From Prostheceraeus crozeri (taxonomy: Eukaryota; Platyhelminthes; Polycladida; Euryleptidae): a stretch of DNA of 64,000 nucleotides. Below, in pieces: positions 53,278 to 63,304 of the stretch. How positions within the stretch are numbered: position 1 is the stretch's first letter; each line of letters begins with the position of its first letter. Under the pieces are notes generated by a model. The model was not told where the DNA came from and made no database searches. It saw nothing but the letters and a program-made list of their open reading frames with translations. The translations under genes were made by a program, and so were the position numbers. The stretch spans positions 62,001-126,000 of the forward strand of contig CAJQUW010005339.1 of NCBI GenBank assembly GCA_907163375.1. Reading direction: 5' to 3'.

Positions 53278-53331
53278 GTAGTATCGCATTTTAGAATATT
53301 TTGAAATGTAATTAAATTTTCTTTTGTTCTC

Positions 53332-53352
53332 GAGTCTACTGCCAGTAGACTC
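53332..53352. terminator. Perfect 21-bp palindrome between two Polinton genes
   Basis: GAGTCTACTG, C, CAGTAGACTC: 10-bp arms around one base. It lies about 55 bases after one ORF and about 175 before the protease. It could be a transcript end or processing hairpin, or a protein-binding palindrome. Confidence 0.4.
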
Positions 53353-53527
53353 AAATTGTATAATTGTGTGATAAGATTGATTGTTGTATTATTATATTTG
53401 ATGCAAAATACACTGCCGCTGTCTTTATTTTTCTGTACAGGAAGTAGACATTATTGCAGATAATAGAATTTATTCCCTTTAAAATAAATGGTAAAAATCT
53501 GACTCAGATATCTCCAGAGTCTTTGAC

Positions 53528-53986
53528 TTGACCGAGTTCTTAAAACTTGAGAAGCAAACAACTAGGAATTTTGATCTTAAGAAAATTGCTAATCAATTGG
53601 GAATAAAGAATTTTCACGTATTGATGAGAAATGAATTACTATTGATAAAAGATGTACCTGAAGTGAATTTTGTAACAAATCTTCACACATCAGATCAAAA
53701 AGGAGTACATTGGTCTGCGGGGCAAAGAAACAAAAGCGGTTTTAATTATTATTTTGATCGCCCGGAGGCTGAGAACTATTGGTTCGACTCATATGGATTG
53801 CCTCCAACAAATGAAGTCAAAGAACTGCTTGGTAATGGAATTTATAATACATTTCAAATTCAAAAGCCAGGAACAACTTATTGCGGTCAGTTATGTCTTT
53901 ACGTTTTATACAAATTGCAAGAAGGTGTACCATTTCTTGATATTATGTTAGAATTCAATAAGGGAATTTCATTCCCGAAACGTTAA
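53528..53986 (+). CDS. Adenain-like cysteine protease (Polinton PRO)
   Basis: A 152-residue frame. G-V-H-W-S-A gives the catalytic His, Y-W-F-D-S-Y-G-L-P the acidic residue, and T-Y-C-G-Q-L-C-L-Y the Cys with its flanking Gln. The order and spacing are those of the adenovirus protease family. It would cleave capsid precursors. There is no ATG at the start of the frame. Its 3' end converges with that of the integrase, ten bases apart. Confidence 0.8.
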   Translation: MTEFLKLEKQTTRNFDLKKIANQLGIKNFHVLMRNELLLIKDVPEVNFVTNLHTSDQKGVHWSAGQRNKSGFNYYFDRPEAENYWFDSYGLPPTNEVKELLGNGIYNTFQIQKPGTTYCGQLCLYVLYKLQEGVPFLDIMLEFNKGISFPKR

Positions 53987-53995
53987 TTCCAATGG

Positions 53996-54903
53996 CTAAA
54001 GCTCGGTTTTTTGTAATTCATTTTTATAGAATCTACATGTGATTTCATCATCATCTAAATTTTTAATTTCATAAGTAATCGGAGAAGTTTTATTTGTTTT
54101 GCAAACTTCAAATATTTCTTTAGACCAATAACAAACAGAACCTTTCTCGAATTTATTTATATATTTGAATATCCTTACTGTATCTCCAATCTTGAATTTC
54201 GGCTTACGTTTCTGTAAATTCGGATTACTCTCATTCGAATAATAATTTTCGAATATTTTCTTTCGTATCAAATCGGGGTCATTAGAAGCATTCTTTGGAG
54301 TTTCTTCAAGACTTGAATGAATCTTATTGTTATAATCCTCAACAATTCCTGGTAATATTTTTGACCATTTCTGATTTCCTTGTTTTGTAAATTTCTTGAA
54401 TATTTTATTCTTAACGTTCTATTAAATCTTTCTATTACTACGGCTTTTCCAGAATTTTCAGTGGAATAAACTAAATCAAATAATGGTTTAACATTGCTAT
54501 TGTAAAACTCAGACCCTTTGTCAACAAACAATTTCTTTGGCTTACTATTACTTTCCTTGAATATTTCTTCAAACGCATATTTAACTGAGAGACCACTTTT
54601 GTTTTTTAAAGGCTTCACCCAAGCGTATCGTGTATATAAATCTATAACGGTCAATGCGTATTTATAATCTCTTTCATTCGGCATATGAATAAGATCAGCA
54701 CTCCAAATATCATCTTTATTAAATACTTTAACTTTCAATAGATATTTAGGCTTTCTATATTCCTTGTGAATTTCGGAGGCATAAGTTCCACTATGCCGAT
54801 CTAGGTCATTCGACATTTCGGACGCGTAGGTTTCAGTATTATGAGTTTTGTCTAAACCCTGACCGAACAATATTTTAGCTTGGAAAGCTTTCTTAACAAG
54901 CAT
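53996..54903 (-). CDS. Retroviral-type integrase (Polinton INT)
   Basis: The core (54268-54903) has I-W-S-A-D-L-I (first Asp), T-V-I-D-L-Y-T-R-Y, L-F-V-D-K-G-S-E-F (second Asp) and V-I-E-R-F-N-R-T-L (Glu), the D-D-E triad. The C-terminal piece (53996-54271) has F-K-I-G-D-T-V-R-I and W-S-K-E-I-F-E-V, the chromodomain/SH3-like tail of Polinton integrases. The N-terminal zinc-binding region is not evident. The gene looks broken. The enzyme inserts the element with a 6-bp target duplication in this family. Confidence 0.8.
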
Positions 54904-54906
54904 TCT

Positions 54907-55344
54907 TTAAATTTTTCCTCTAAATGTAGGATTTTGAATACTATCTAATTCCTGAATCATTTTCTTATCTGCTTCATGACGAGATTTTAGGTCATGATTT
55001 CGATAAGCTAAATCGTGTCTATAAGCTGCTGCATCAATTCTGTTTATTGGTTCTTCACCTGGTTTTGGATTATTATTCTCATCTAGTCCTACATCTAATC
55101 GAGTTCCTGGACCGCTATATGAATGACCAGGAAGATGTTTTTCTTTTGAATATTTACTCCAAATAAAACCAGGAAAGTTTTCTAATGTTTTTTGTATGTC
55201 ACCTCCGGTGTGCAGCCGATGGCCAGAATGTACTTTTAAGAGATAATTCAATAAATCTAAATTAGAAATTTTTAATTTAATTAAATTTTCGGAATTTGTA
55301 GAACTTGTAGAATTTGTAGAACTTGTAGAATTTGTGGAATTCAT
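54907..55344 (-). CDS. Parvovirus-type phospholipase A2 domain protein
   Basis: A 145-residue product from ATG 55344. It starts with a short N-S-T repeat. Residues about 77-84 read Y-S-G-P-G-T, the calcium loop, and residues about 107-115 Y-R-H-D-L-A-Y-R, with the catalytic His-Asp. The Cys residues of cellular enzymes are lacking, as in parvovirus VP1. In parvoviruses this domain breaches the endosome membrane on entry. In adintoviruses such domains occur beside capsid genes. It lies four bases upstream of the integrase on the same strand, and piggyBac sits just upstream. Confidence 0.75.
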   Translation of the reverse strand: MNSTNSTSSTNSTSSTNSENLIKLKISNLDLLNYLLKVHSGHRLHTGGDIQKTLENFPGFIWSKYSKEKHLPGHSYSGPGTRLDVGLDENNNPKPGEEPINRIDAAAYRHDLAYRNHDLKSRHEADKKMIQELDSIQNPTFRGKI

Positions 55345-55490
55345 TTTTAAAGATAAAATAAATAAATGTTTTACCTAGTCATACTAGGACTTAGATATAT
55401 TCCAGAACCATCTTTAGTTTCTTTTATTTCTATCAAGTCATCAACATTATGGAGAATATTTTTAACCCATTAGCAGCGACTGTGTATTTT

Positions 55491-55646
55491 TGAATAACAC
55501 CTCCACACGCGGAAGGTCGGGCAGTGCCCGACCGTGAAATAACTCACTCACATGCGAAGATCGGGCAACGCCCGACCGTATGATAACTACCTCTCACGCG
55601 GAAAGTCGGGCTCCGCCCGACCAGAGCGTTATTACCTCTCATGTGA
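55491..55646. repeat. Three subterminal palindromic repeats of the piggyBac element
   Basis: Units of about 45 bp, each with a palindrome: GGTCGGGCAGTGCCCGACC (55515-55533) and close variants at 55559-55577 and 55604-55622. The right end has one (58622-58640). These are likely transposase binding sites, by analogy with the subterminal repeats of other piggyBac elements. Confidence 0.7.
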
Positions 55647-56334
55647 TAAAATTATAAGGTAAATATTTCATCAATATTTTAATTATGCTGTAGGCCTAAA
55701 TGTTAGGGTAGGCTGATGATATTGTCAATAATTGAAATGAAAACACTCCACAATGAAACATGAAAGATAAGTATAATGTAGGTGTTACATGATACAGGAA
55801 AGCCAATTGATTTGTTGTTATAAATAGGCTCATACATTTCACTACCTAAAACCTGTATATTATAAATTTTAAGGTGACCATTATCTAGGGATAAATTTCC
55901 ATCTCATACAAGCATCATTGTAACTTTATTAAATTATCAACATCAAGCATCTTTTCACACAGGCGATACGATTTTATTTCGATCTACCAAATTCATCTTG
56001 TGTCATTTGCAAACACTAGCAAATTGGCGCCTTATTTCGCATAGACGACTCATATGTGCAGCGTCGGCTCTGTATGAAATCTAAGCAATGCGGTTATAAG
56101 CATAGATATATACTTGAATGACATTCATAATCGATGAGGAATAATATTTTGTAGATATGCTTGTTGTTTAGCGCCAAGCCATAGATACTGCTAAATAGAA
56201 CCGGATTTCACATGGACTATGGATTTTATGACTCATTGATTCATAGTTCGACATTGTTTATGCATGATTTGAAATATTGTTGTTAATTTCAAGCAAGTAA
56301 TCATCAAGTGCAGACATCCGGCACAGTTTTTAAC

Positions 56335-58035
56335 ATGGCTACACGAAGTGGTGCAAGATGGAGAAATTTGAGTGACGACTTCTCCGATACATCAAATGAT
56401 ACGGAATCTGAGGGGGAAACTGATGATGAAATTGACGCACAAAATTTAGAACAAATTGTTCCCAATCAATATCAAGGATTCACCTTTTTTGAGCCAGGAC
56501 TGGATGACAGACCACCATTACCTGAGTTTCTCGGTGTACCTGGGATTAATCATTTTCTTCTTCCAAATGATAATTTGAATGATGAACAATTGATGAGACA
56601 TTATATAAGGCTTTTGCTTCCTGACGCATTGTTTGATTTCTTGGCTGATGCCACGAACAGGAGAGCTGATATCTTCTTTTCTGACTTTGATGAGGAGCAA
56701 ACTCCTAGACGGCTAAATGCATGGAAGGAAAACAGCGGTACTGAAATGCAAAAGCTCATTGGTATTCTGCTATATATGGGATTAGTGCAAAAACCTTCCA
56801 TCGAGGATTATTGGACTGTTGATCCGATGTTGCAGAAGCCTTACCTGATGCGAATGGAATCTCTTTCAAGGGACCGTTTTCAAATTCTGCTCAGATTCCT
56901 CAGATTCCTCAGATTCGCCAACTATGATGAAATCAATATAATTGAACAAGACCCTCTCAAAAAAATTCGTCCGTTTTTAAACAAAGTGCGAGACATTTTC
57001 CGCAATACCTACCTTCCCTACAACGATTTAGCCGTCGACGAATCTGTTGTACTCTATCGTGGTCGCTTATTTTTCAGACAATATATTCCTTCAAAAAGGC
57101 ATCGCTATGGAATTAAGTAATACGAAGTTTGTGATGCGAAGGTCGGGTATCTGTGGTCGTTCGAAGTGCATGTTAACAAAAATGAGCATGATACATTCGC
57201 TCCAGCGTTAGTTGATCGTGGCTTGACTGTGTCCGAGAGAATCGTCGTCCACCTTATCGAACCTCTTTTAGATCAAGGATACAGTTGTTGCCGATAATTT
57301 TTTACGAGTGTTCGTCTGGCACAATATCTTTTGACAATAGACACGTTGATGCTGGGAACTCTTCGAATTAACCGCGGTGCCCCCTCTGATCTGAAACAGC
57401 AGACTCTTCTACCCAATAACAATTTATTCATGCGTCAAAATAATTTGATGGTAGTGCGTTATTGTGTGAACAAAGCCTCAGGAATCAAGAATGTTTATCT
57501 TTTGGATTCCAACTCAAAAGCGGAACTACATTCTGTGCAACGTGTGCGACGTGGAGGAGTTGTAGAGCAGGTGTCAAAGCCAGGTACATGTAGTGTTATG
57601 GATTACAATCGACTGATGGGAGCAATAGTTAATGCAGATGCCATCATCGAATCATGTAGTGCGGCGAGAAAGTCCGGTCACTGCTGCACTAAACTTGGAA
57701 TTCATTTGATCCAAAATCTTTTGCTTAACGCTTTTTTTCTCCATCGATATATGCATCAACAAAAAGTAAAAAATTTCACCGATTTTGAAAAGTTTGCTGT
57801 GAAAGTGTTGATTGAGGAGTCAGGAAGAGGGCGCTGCCATTCTCAAAAAATTAGAAAACCCGTAATCGCCCATGTGCCAACAAAGATTCCGGCACGGCAA
57901 AATCGACCTCGCCCCTCAAAAAGATGCCGGGAATGAGGATACAGGGAAGGGCGAAGGAAGGAAACGAGATATGAGTGTCAAGGATGTCCAGAAAGTCCGG
58001 CGTTGTGCATTGATTGCTTTCCATTGTGGCATTAA
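56335..58035 (+). pseudogene. piggyBac transposase
   Basis: From ATG 56335. An acidic N-terminus (E-S-E-G-E-T-D-D-E), then L-I-G-I-L-L-Y-M-G-L, Y-W-T-V-D-P, and D-L-A-V-D-E-S-V-V (catalytic Asp), with the C-terminal cysteine-rich domain R-C-R-E, Y-E-C-Q-G-C-P, L-C-I-D-C-F. Stops at 57118-57120 and 57934-57936 and frameshifts near 57290-57310 make it inactive. The usual length is about 560-600 residues, which fits the span. It cuts and pastes at TTAA. Confidence 0.85.
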
Positions 58036-58656
58036 TTGTAATGATAATTTGGGCGTTACATGGGTTGTCTTTTACATAAATTGTAGCTATGTTTTTATTC
58101 TGTTATGCTTTGATATTTTCTAATTATACTAAATTAATGTAACTTAAAATTACTTCTCAATTCATTAACAGTCGTTCGCTTATATGGTTGGAATAAGCGT
58201 AATTAATTCGAATCTTCCCGAAGCAGCATACATGTAACTATTTTGAAATTATGATATATAACGAAAGGCAGCTATATACTGACAGTAAATATTACTAAAT
58301 TTTCCCATGATATGACGGCCTTTTCACTTTTGAAGGATTAACAAATAATGAATTAAGTCATAGGATTGTTGGAAGTTTGAAAAGCGTATTTCCTTTAACA
58401 GGCTGTGAAATTATGCTGCTGGCTAAAAAATTACTATTATACTAACATTATACTTGTATTAAAACTAACTTTATAATTTCAATGATTTGACTTCTACTTC
58501 CGCGTGTGGAGGAGTTATACAAATATCGCTAGTCGCGTGAGCAAGTGTGGTGATGGTTCATAGTTCCGCGTGGAAACGAGCTGAAACAATTTCTGTTGAC
58601 GCGTGCACTGTTAATTTTTTGGGTCGGGCGCTGCCCGACCTTTAGCAGCTAATGGG

Positions 58657-59051
58657 TTAAGAACTCGTTTTCCTTCATCAACTAAATTTAATTTACTAAT
58701 AACATTATCTACTACTCCTTGCCCTCTAGCAACTTTCTCTAACTCTCTATTATGACGTTTTTGTTCTTCTAATGCTGCCTTCTCTGATTTATTTTTATTT
58801 ACTGCTTGGACAGTACCAGCTGTCCCACCTGCAACACTTCCAGCAGCTGCTATGCCACCTATTATTAGAGGAATTAATGGGAGAATTCCACCATTCTTTT
58901 CTTCTTGTAATTTAATATTCTCTATCATTGGTTTACTTATGTAATATTTCTTTTTATCAATAGTAATAGTTTTAGGTGTATTTTTGTCAACAATGTTACG
59001 TAGTTTTAATTCAACAGTTTTATTATTATTGTTACTTTTCGTTTGCGACAT
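58657..59051 (-). CDS. Polinton minor capsid protein (hydrophobic, pX/pVI-like), interrupted by piggyBac
   Basis: It starts at ATG 59051. A basic N-terminal part is followed by G-G-I-L-P-L-I-P-L-I-I-G-G-I-A-A-A-G, a glycine-rich hydrophobic segment typical of adenovirus/adintovirus minor capsid precursors, then a charged helix. The end of the reading frame runs into the piggyBac end at 58656 and is not native. Such proteins cement the capsid and help breach membranes. Confidence 0.65.
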
Positions 59052-59106
59052 TTTTAATAAAAAAAATTTAAGGTAAGAACAAATTTTGAGTTACCAAAAA
59101 TTTTAG

Positions 59107-60440
59107 TTAACCTATCCTAGCCATCTTTCCATTAAGAATTTCAATAGAATATTTTACATCTTCTAGCAGTAAACCATAAGCCATTATTGAAGTTGTGGAA
59201 TCTTTCTTTTCAATATTAATTGTTACATCACCACCATTTTTAACAATATCTTCAGATTGTGCACTTAAATCGAAACAGAAAACAGGATATAAATGTCTCC
59301 AATCTCCAGGAGTTAATTGTGGTTCAACTCCAAATTCTATACAGAGATTTCTATAAGCATCATATCCTTCCATAAATTGATTACTGGTATAATCGAATCT
59401 GAATAGATCAATAGGATATCGGGTTTGATTTAAAGCAACTTGTAAACTTGAATTGTGTTAATATGGAAAAGATTATTGTTCTTATCAAAACTTGGAGAGT
59501 CATTTCTTTGAAAAGTTAGTAATAAATATCTTGGAGTATTCGAAGTTCTAGTAAAATGCCAGTTAAATCTTTATTCTGAAAAAGTGACAGAACTAGCAGT
59601 ACGCTCTAGAAAATTTACTGGAATTGGTTTGTTAGTGTTTAATCTTTTTGCAATAGTTGATTCAACCTCTAAACTAGGAGTAATATGTTTTATCTACCAT
59701 TCAAGTCTATCAATATTTAAATATGCTTTTTTTCCAGTCTTACTAAAAAAGATTAATTCATTATTTGCTGTGCGGTGAATTATTAATTTAAATTTTAATT
59801 GATATGATATTTTGTCATAATCTAAATATCCGAATAATGGAGACAATGACCAATTTACTGACTGTTTACTTTTCTTGTTAAAAACACGTCTTTCTTTATA
59901 TGCAGTATTATTTGTTTTTTTTAAATGATTTGCAATATTTTCTACATCTTTGGCAATTCCTGCTGCATCAGTTCCAGCGTGAGTTAAATCATCAACAATT
60001 ATACCATCATTATTATCTGGAAACCAACCTTCGATTTCATGCTTTTTATTATTTTCACCAATTGTCACAAATCGAAGCATTGTATCAATTACACCTGGAG
60101 AATCACTTATTGTTTCTATATTTTGAGTAGCAACATCTAAACGCATTTGTGTAAATAATCTTGGAAAGAAATTATTCTCTAATGCAATATTGTCAGTATC
60201 TGATAATGGTGTTGTCAAATTGGCATCACTATATAAAGAATATTCACAGTGTAAAAAGGAATCAGGTAAATATGAATAACTTTGCTGATTATCAACTTCA
60301 AAGATTAAATCTCCTCCAGTATTCACTCTACTAGAAGATCCGGGATTCATAGCAATTCTTATATAGTCATTCTTTTTTTGATTATAACTAACGAACGGAG
60401 GATCGTCTAATCTAAATTTACTTTCAATCAGGGAAGACAT
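59107..60440 (-). CDS. Double-jelly-roll major capsid protein (hexon-like)
   Basis: From ATG 60440. It has N-T-G-G-D-L-I-F-E-V near the start, N-N-F-F-P-R-L-F-T-Q-M, I-S-D-S-P-G-V-I-D-T and G-W-F-P-D in the first part, and W-R-H-L-Y-P-V-F-C-F-D-L-S (59107-59373) near the end, the pattern of Polinton/adintovirus hexon proteins seen in many animal genomes. The middle is less clear and the gene looks broken. It forms the capsid shell. Confidence 0.7.
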
Positions 60441-60514
60441 TTTTATAAAAAATAATTTGACTTTTTTTTTTGTTCTAAAAGTAGTTTTCTTGGGATTCCT
60501 TTTTAGAAGATATT

Positions 60515-60952
60515 TTAGAATTTTTCTAAACCAGTACCTCTCATTTCTTCAATTGATTTCTCCTCATGTTTACTATCAGACCATGCTGCTATATTAGGAA
60601 TTTTGTTTTTTGTTTCCTCTGAGGGTTTTCTAAATTTTTTTAGTTCTTCAGAATCATTCTTAAGTGAACGAATAGTTTCTAGTTGTTTTAATTCGTTTTG
60701 AGACTTAACAGCATTTGATATTGCACTAGCTGTACTACCTATAGCAGCTGCTCCTTTTGCAGCAGATGTAATTAAATCTTTGTTATTTTTAATAACATTA
60801 ACGATACTTCCTATACCAGAAAATATGCCATCTCCTTCTTTTTGAATAGTTTCTACATTGTTATAATGGTAAACAGATTTCACAGATGGTTCATGGGCAA
60901 TTTTTTTATTTAAAGCAAAATGTTTAAGATTGTGTTTAATAATTATAGGCAT
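60515..60952 (-). CDS. Second minor capsid-like protein
   Basis: A 145-residue product from ATG 60952. The central hydrophobic and glycine/alanine-rich segment I-F-S-G-I-G-S-I-V, then A-A-K-G-A-A-A-I-G-S, is flanked by charged stretches. This resembles the pVI-type minor capsid proteins. It lies between the capsid and fibre genes, as expected. The family call rests on composition and place. Confidence 0.5.
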   Translation of the reverse strand: MPIIIKHNLKHFALNKKIAHEPSVKSVYHYNNVETIQKEGDGIFSGIGSIVNVIKNNKDLITSAAKGAAAIGSTASAISNAVKSQNELKQLETIRSLKNDSEELKKFRKPSEETKNKIPNIAAWSDSKHEEKSIEEMRGTGLEKF

Positions 60953-60993
60953 TTTTTAGGATTAAATTTGACTTTTGGGAAAAATATTTACGT

Positions 60994-61482
60994 TTATGAT
61001 CGGCTAAAGCCTCTGAACAAGGTTCTATTAAGATTTACGTTTGTGAATGGACAACACCGCGTGATAACTTTATTAATTTTCTGTTGCACTTTATCTATTG
61101 CGTCAAACAGCGTGTGATGTATTTTAATTTCTTTTGTATTAACTTGCATTTTCTGCTGATTCATCTTCAACGCCGTTTTAAGTGCATTCAATTGAACTTT
61201 AAGAACATCTAACTGATTTTTAACATCATCTAATTGCTCTTTATTTCCTTTATAATTTTTCTTTAATTCTTTTTCTAAATTGATTTCAAGAGCTTTCATT
61301 TTATCAACTTTTTGATTAAGTGAGTTTACTTCATTTATTATTCTATTCATCTTTTTCATTTGTTCAGTAATTTTAGAACTTAAATCATCAACACTTTTTT
61401 GGAATGTAGCTTGCAACTTATTTAAATTTTTAAAAAATTTTTTAGGAAGCTTTTCTAATTCATTTTCTAATTGTTCTTTCAA
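60994..61482 (-). CDS. Coiled-coil Polinton protein next to the fibre
   Basis: A 162-residue frame, nearly all charged coiled coil (M-K-K-M-N-R-I-I-N-E-V, L-D-V-L-K-V-Q-L-N-A-L). No ATG begins it; the frame is open further upstream toward the fibre ORF. It may be a fibre shaft or a scaffold-like protein. No family is recognised. Confidence 0.4.
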   Translation of the reverse strand: MKEQLENELEKLPKKFFKNLNKLQATFQKSVDDLSSKITEQMKKMNRIINEVNSLNQKVDKMKALEINLEKELKKNYKGNKEQLDDVKNQLDVLKVQLNALKTALKMNQQKMQVNTKEIKIHHTLFDAIDKVQQKINKVITRCCPFTNVNLNRTLFRGFSRS

Positions 61483-61541
61483 TAGTTGTATCTGATGTTT
61501 ATTTTTAATGACTGCAGATTTTAACTTTATAGAAAGTATTA

Positions 61542-61901
61542 TTAAAACTTTTGATTGTTCTGAATTTTTTTAAAAAGTTTTGCTATATTTACTTCTAGCT
61601 CTCTATCCTTTTTATCAAGTTTTAACAATTTTTCGTTTAATGATTTGTCATTAAGTTTAAGCAACTTTAATTCATTCATCAGTGGAACCAAAACATCATT
61701 TATATATTTTTCTTTTAAGTCATTGATTTGTGTATCAACATATTGTTTATTCGTTAACTCTGTATTTTGTTGTGGAAGAATAGAAAGATGTAATGGGCCA
61801 GATGAAACGTCTCCAGTTTTCATGATATAATATTCTATTTCTATTTCTGATTCACGATTATTCGGGATATATGCACCTCCACCAACATTTGGTAACATCA
61901 T
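61542..61901 (-). CDS. Fibre-like protein
   Basis: A 119-residue product from ATG 61901. K-T-G-D-V-S-S-G-P-L-H-L, then L-T-N-K-Q-Y-V-D, matches the (M)TGPL...TNKxYVD motif found in phage tail fibres and some adintovirus fibres. A coiled coil follows. It would form the capsid spike. It is the first gene of the minus-strand cluster. Confidence 0.65.
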   Translation of the reverse strand: MMLPNVGGGAYIPNNRESEIEIEYYIMKTGDVSSGPLHLSILPQQNTELTNKQYVDTQINDLKEKYINDVLVPLMNELKLLKLNDKSLNEKLLKLDKKDRELEVNIAKLFKKIQNNQKF

Positions 61902-61953
61902 TTTTTAAACAATAAAAAAATAATTTTTTTCTAATAAAAATAAAAAAGTGGAA
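61902..61953. promoter_or_regulatory. Divergent promoter region
   Basis: 52 bases, almost all A and T, between the fibre ATG (minus) and the zinc-ribbon ORF ATG (plus). It should hold the promoters for both gene clusters. No clear TATA can be singled out in such a sequence. Confidence 0.45.
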
Positions 61954-62115
61954 ATGAGTCAAATGTGCCAAATTATGAATCCTAAGTCAGAGTTCTATGA
62001 TAGTAAATATCAGTGTACGGATTGTTTAAAAGCAAAAGTAATGTGTAGAGGTTGTCAAAAAATTATATTGAAGAAAAAATTTCCGCGACATGTAGCACTT
62101 TCTCCTAATCTATAA
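61954..62115 (+). CDS. 53-residue zinc-ribbon ORF
   Basis: An ORF from ATG 61954 with C-T-D-C and C-R-G-C (two CxxC pairs) and a basic end (L-K-K-K-F-P-R-H). It is the first plus-strand gene after the divergent promoter. It could be an early regulatory protein. Confidence 0.55.
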   Translation: MSQMCQIMNPKSEFYDSKYQCTDCLKAKVMCRGCQKIILKKKFPRHVALSPNL

Positions 62116-62123
62116 TTTAGCAA

Positions 62124-62258
62124 ATGCAAGTATATGATAAATATTTGAATATATTAATAGATACTGAACGTGAACTATATAATAACTCTCAAGACTTTGA
62201 TATTAGAATGTCTATATCTAAAATTAAAACACAAATTTTTTCTTTAAAAAACAAATGA
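62124..62258 (+). CDS. 44-residue ORF coupled to the next gene
   Basis: ATG 62124 to TGA 62256-62258, which overlaps the next ATG (62255) as ATGA. It is helical and charged, with no known domain. Spacing and overlap suggest co-expression with its neighbours. Confidence 0.4.
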   Translation: MQVYDKYLNILIDTERELYNNSQDFDIRMSISKIKTQIFSLKNK

Positions 62259-62488
62259 TGGAAAATACCAAGTTTTATTGTGTCTTATGTAAAAGACAGT
62301 TACAAACAAAAAGAAGTTATCAATCTCATTTAAAAAGTAAAATGCATTTACAAAATGTAGATCGATCTGATGAAGGAAATATATTAAGATTAAATAATTA
62401 CAAAAACTATCTAGAAACATTACCTACTGACATAAAAGTTAAAAAAATATTTGATGATTATTCACATTCGGAATATAAAATTTTTTAA
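62255..62488 (+). CDS. C2H2 zinc-finger protein
   Basis: A 77-residue product. F-Y-C-V-L-C-K-R then S-Y-Q-S-H-L-K-S-K-M-H is a C-x2-C...H-x5-H finger near the N-terminus. Small C2H2 proteins are common in Polintons and adintoviruses. The remainder is charged. It probably binds nucleic acid. Confidence 0.6.
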   Translation: MMENTKFYCVLCKRQLQTKRSYQSHLKSKMHLQNVDRSDEGNILRLNNYKNYLETLPTDIKVKKIFDDYSHSEYKIF

Positions 62489-62705
62489 TAGTGAAGATTT
62501 TTTTGGGGAAATCGAAGGTTCTAGTACTTCGCCCGAAACAGATAAAAGATATTTATTCAATGAAACCGACGTAACCGACGAAGCTGTAACAGATATAAAA
62601 TATTTATTTTATGAGTCTGTTGAACATAATGAAACCGATGAAACTTTTTATGATGTATTAACAAACTTCTATAATATATTTAAGAAATCTTTCAAATGTT
62701 TATGA
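62451..62705 (+). CDS. Acidic ORF overlapping its neighbours
   Basis: An 84-residue frame rich in D, E and T (N-E-T-D-V-T-D-E-A-V-T-D), with two F-Y or L-F-Y motifs. It overlaps the zinc-finger ORF at its start and the next ORF at its end. Unrecognised. Confidence 0.35.
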   Translation: MMIIHIRNIKFFNSEDFFGEIEGSSTSPETDKRYLFNETDVTDEAVTDIKYLFYESVEHNETDETFYDVLTNFYNIFKKSFKCL

Positions 62706-63294
62706 ATGTAGAAGTACTTTATACAAAAACTGGATCCGATGGAATGACTGAAGAAATAATACAAGGACATTTTACACAGACACAAGAAATTTACAATGTA
62801 AATGATATACAACCCATATTTGAAACAATGATAAATAAATTAAAAGGTGCTATAACTGAAGCTCAGTTGCGTAAATCTGGTTGAAGATTTATTGCAATAC
62901 TATCTAAGAAAATAGTAATTGACAAATATAAAAATAATACTGGTGGTAGTTACATACCCCTTCCTTTCAGTTCTCCACAAATAATCAACATACAGAATGA
63001 AGATGAATATTGTTTTCTGTGGAGTGTTATAGCACATTTACATCCTGCAAAATATCACAAAGAAAGACTAAGTCATTATAATAAAGAAGAATATATAAAT
63101 GAACTTGATCTCTCTGATGACTTAGATGAAGGTCCATATGATTATAATAAATTAATGAAGTTTCATAAAAAGAATAAAAATTTAATAGAAGCAAATGTTT
63201 TTGAATTAAATGTGAAGTATGTTTCTATTGGTGATGTTACTCCCTTATATCCCGGAGATATTGAAGTTAATAACATTGTTCATAACAACTTATA
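62696..63294 (+). CDS. Region preceding Polinton DNA polymerase B (broken)
   Basis: The first part (62696-62884) and the following stretch contain G-G-S-Y-I-P-L-P, I-I-N-I-Q-N-E-D-E-Y-C-F-L-W-S-V and A-H-L-H-P-A. This block (SYIPLP..., NIxNxDxxCFxWSV) is a known part of the long N-terminal region of Polinton polymerase proteins. The copy looks broken. The polymerase core would lie beyond the window. Confidence 0.6.
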
Positions 63295-63304
63295 AGAATT
63301 TTAT

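Larger units (their letters stand above)
55466..58656 (+). mobile_element. piggyBac element inserted in the Polinton fossil
   Basis: TTAA lies at both sides (55462-55465 and 58657-58660). The ends CCCATTAGCAGC (left) and its near complement at the right match at 11 of 12. A 22-bp subterminal inverted repeat, about 21 of 22, lies at 55494-55515 and 58497-58518. It carries a broken transposase on the plus strand. It interrupts the minor capsid gene on the opposite strand. Confidence 0.9.
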
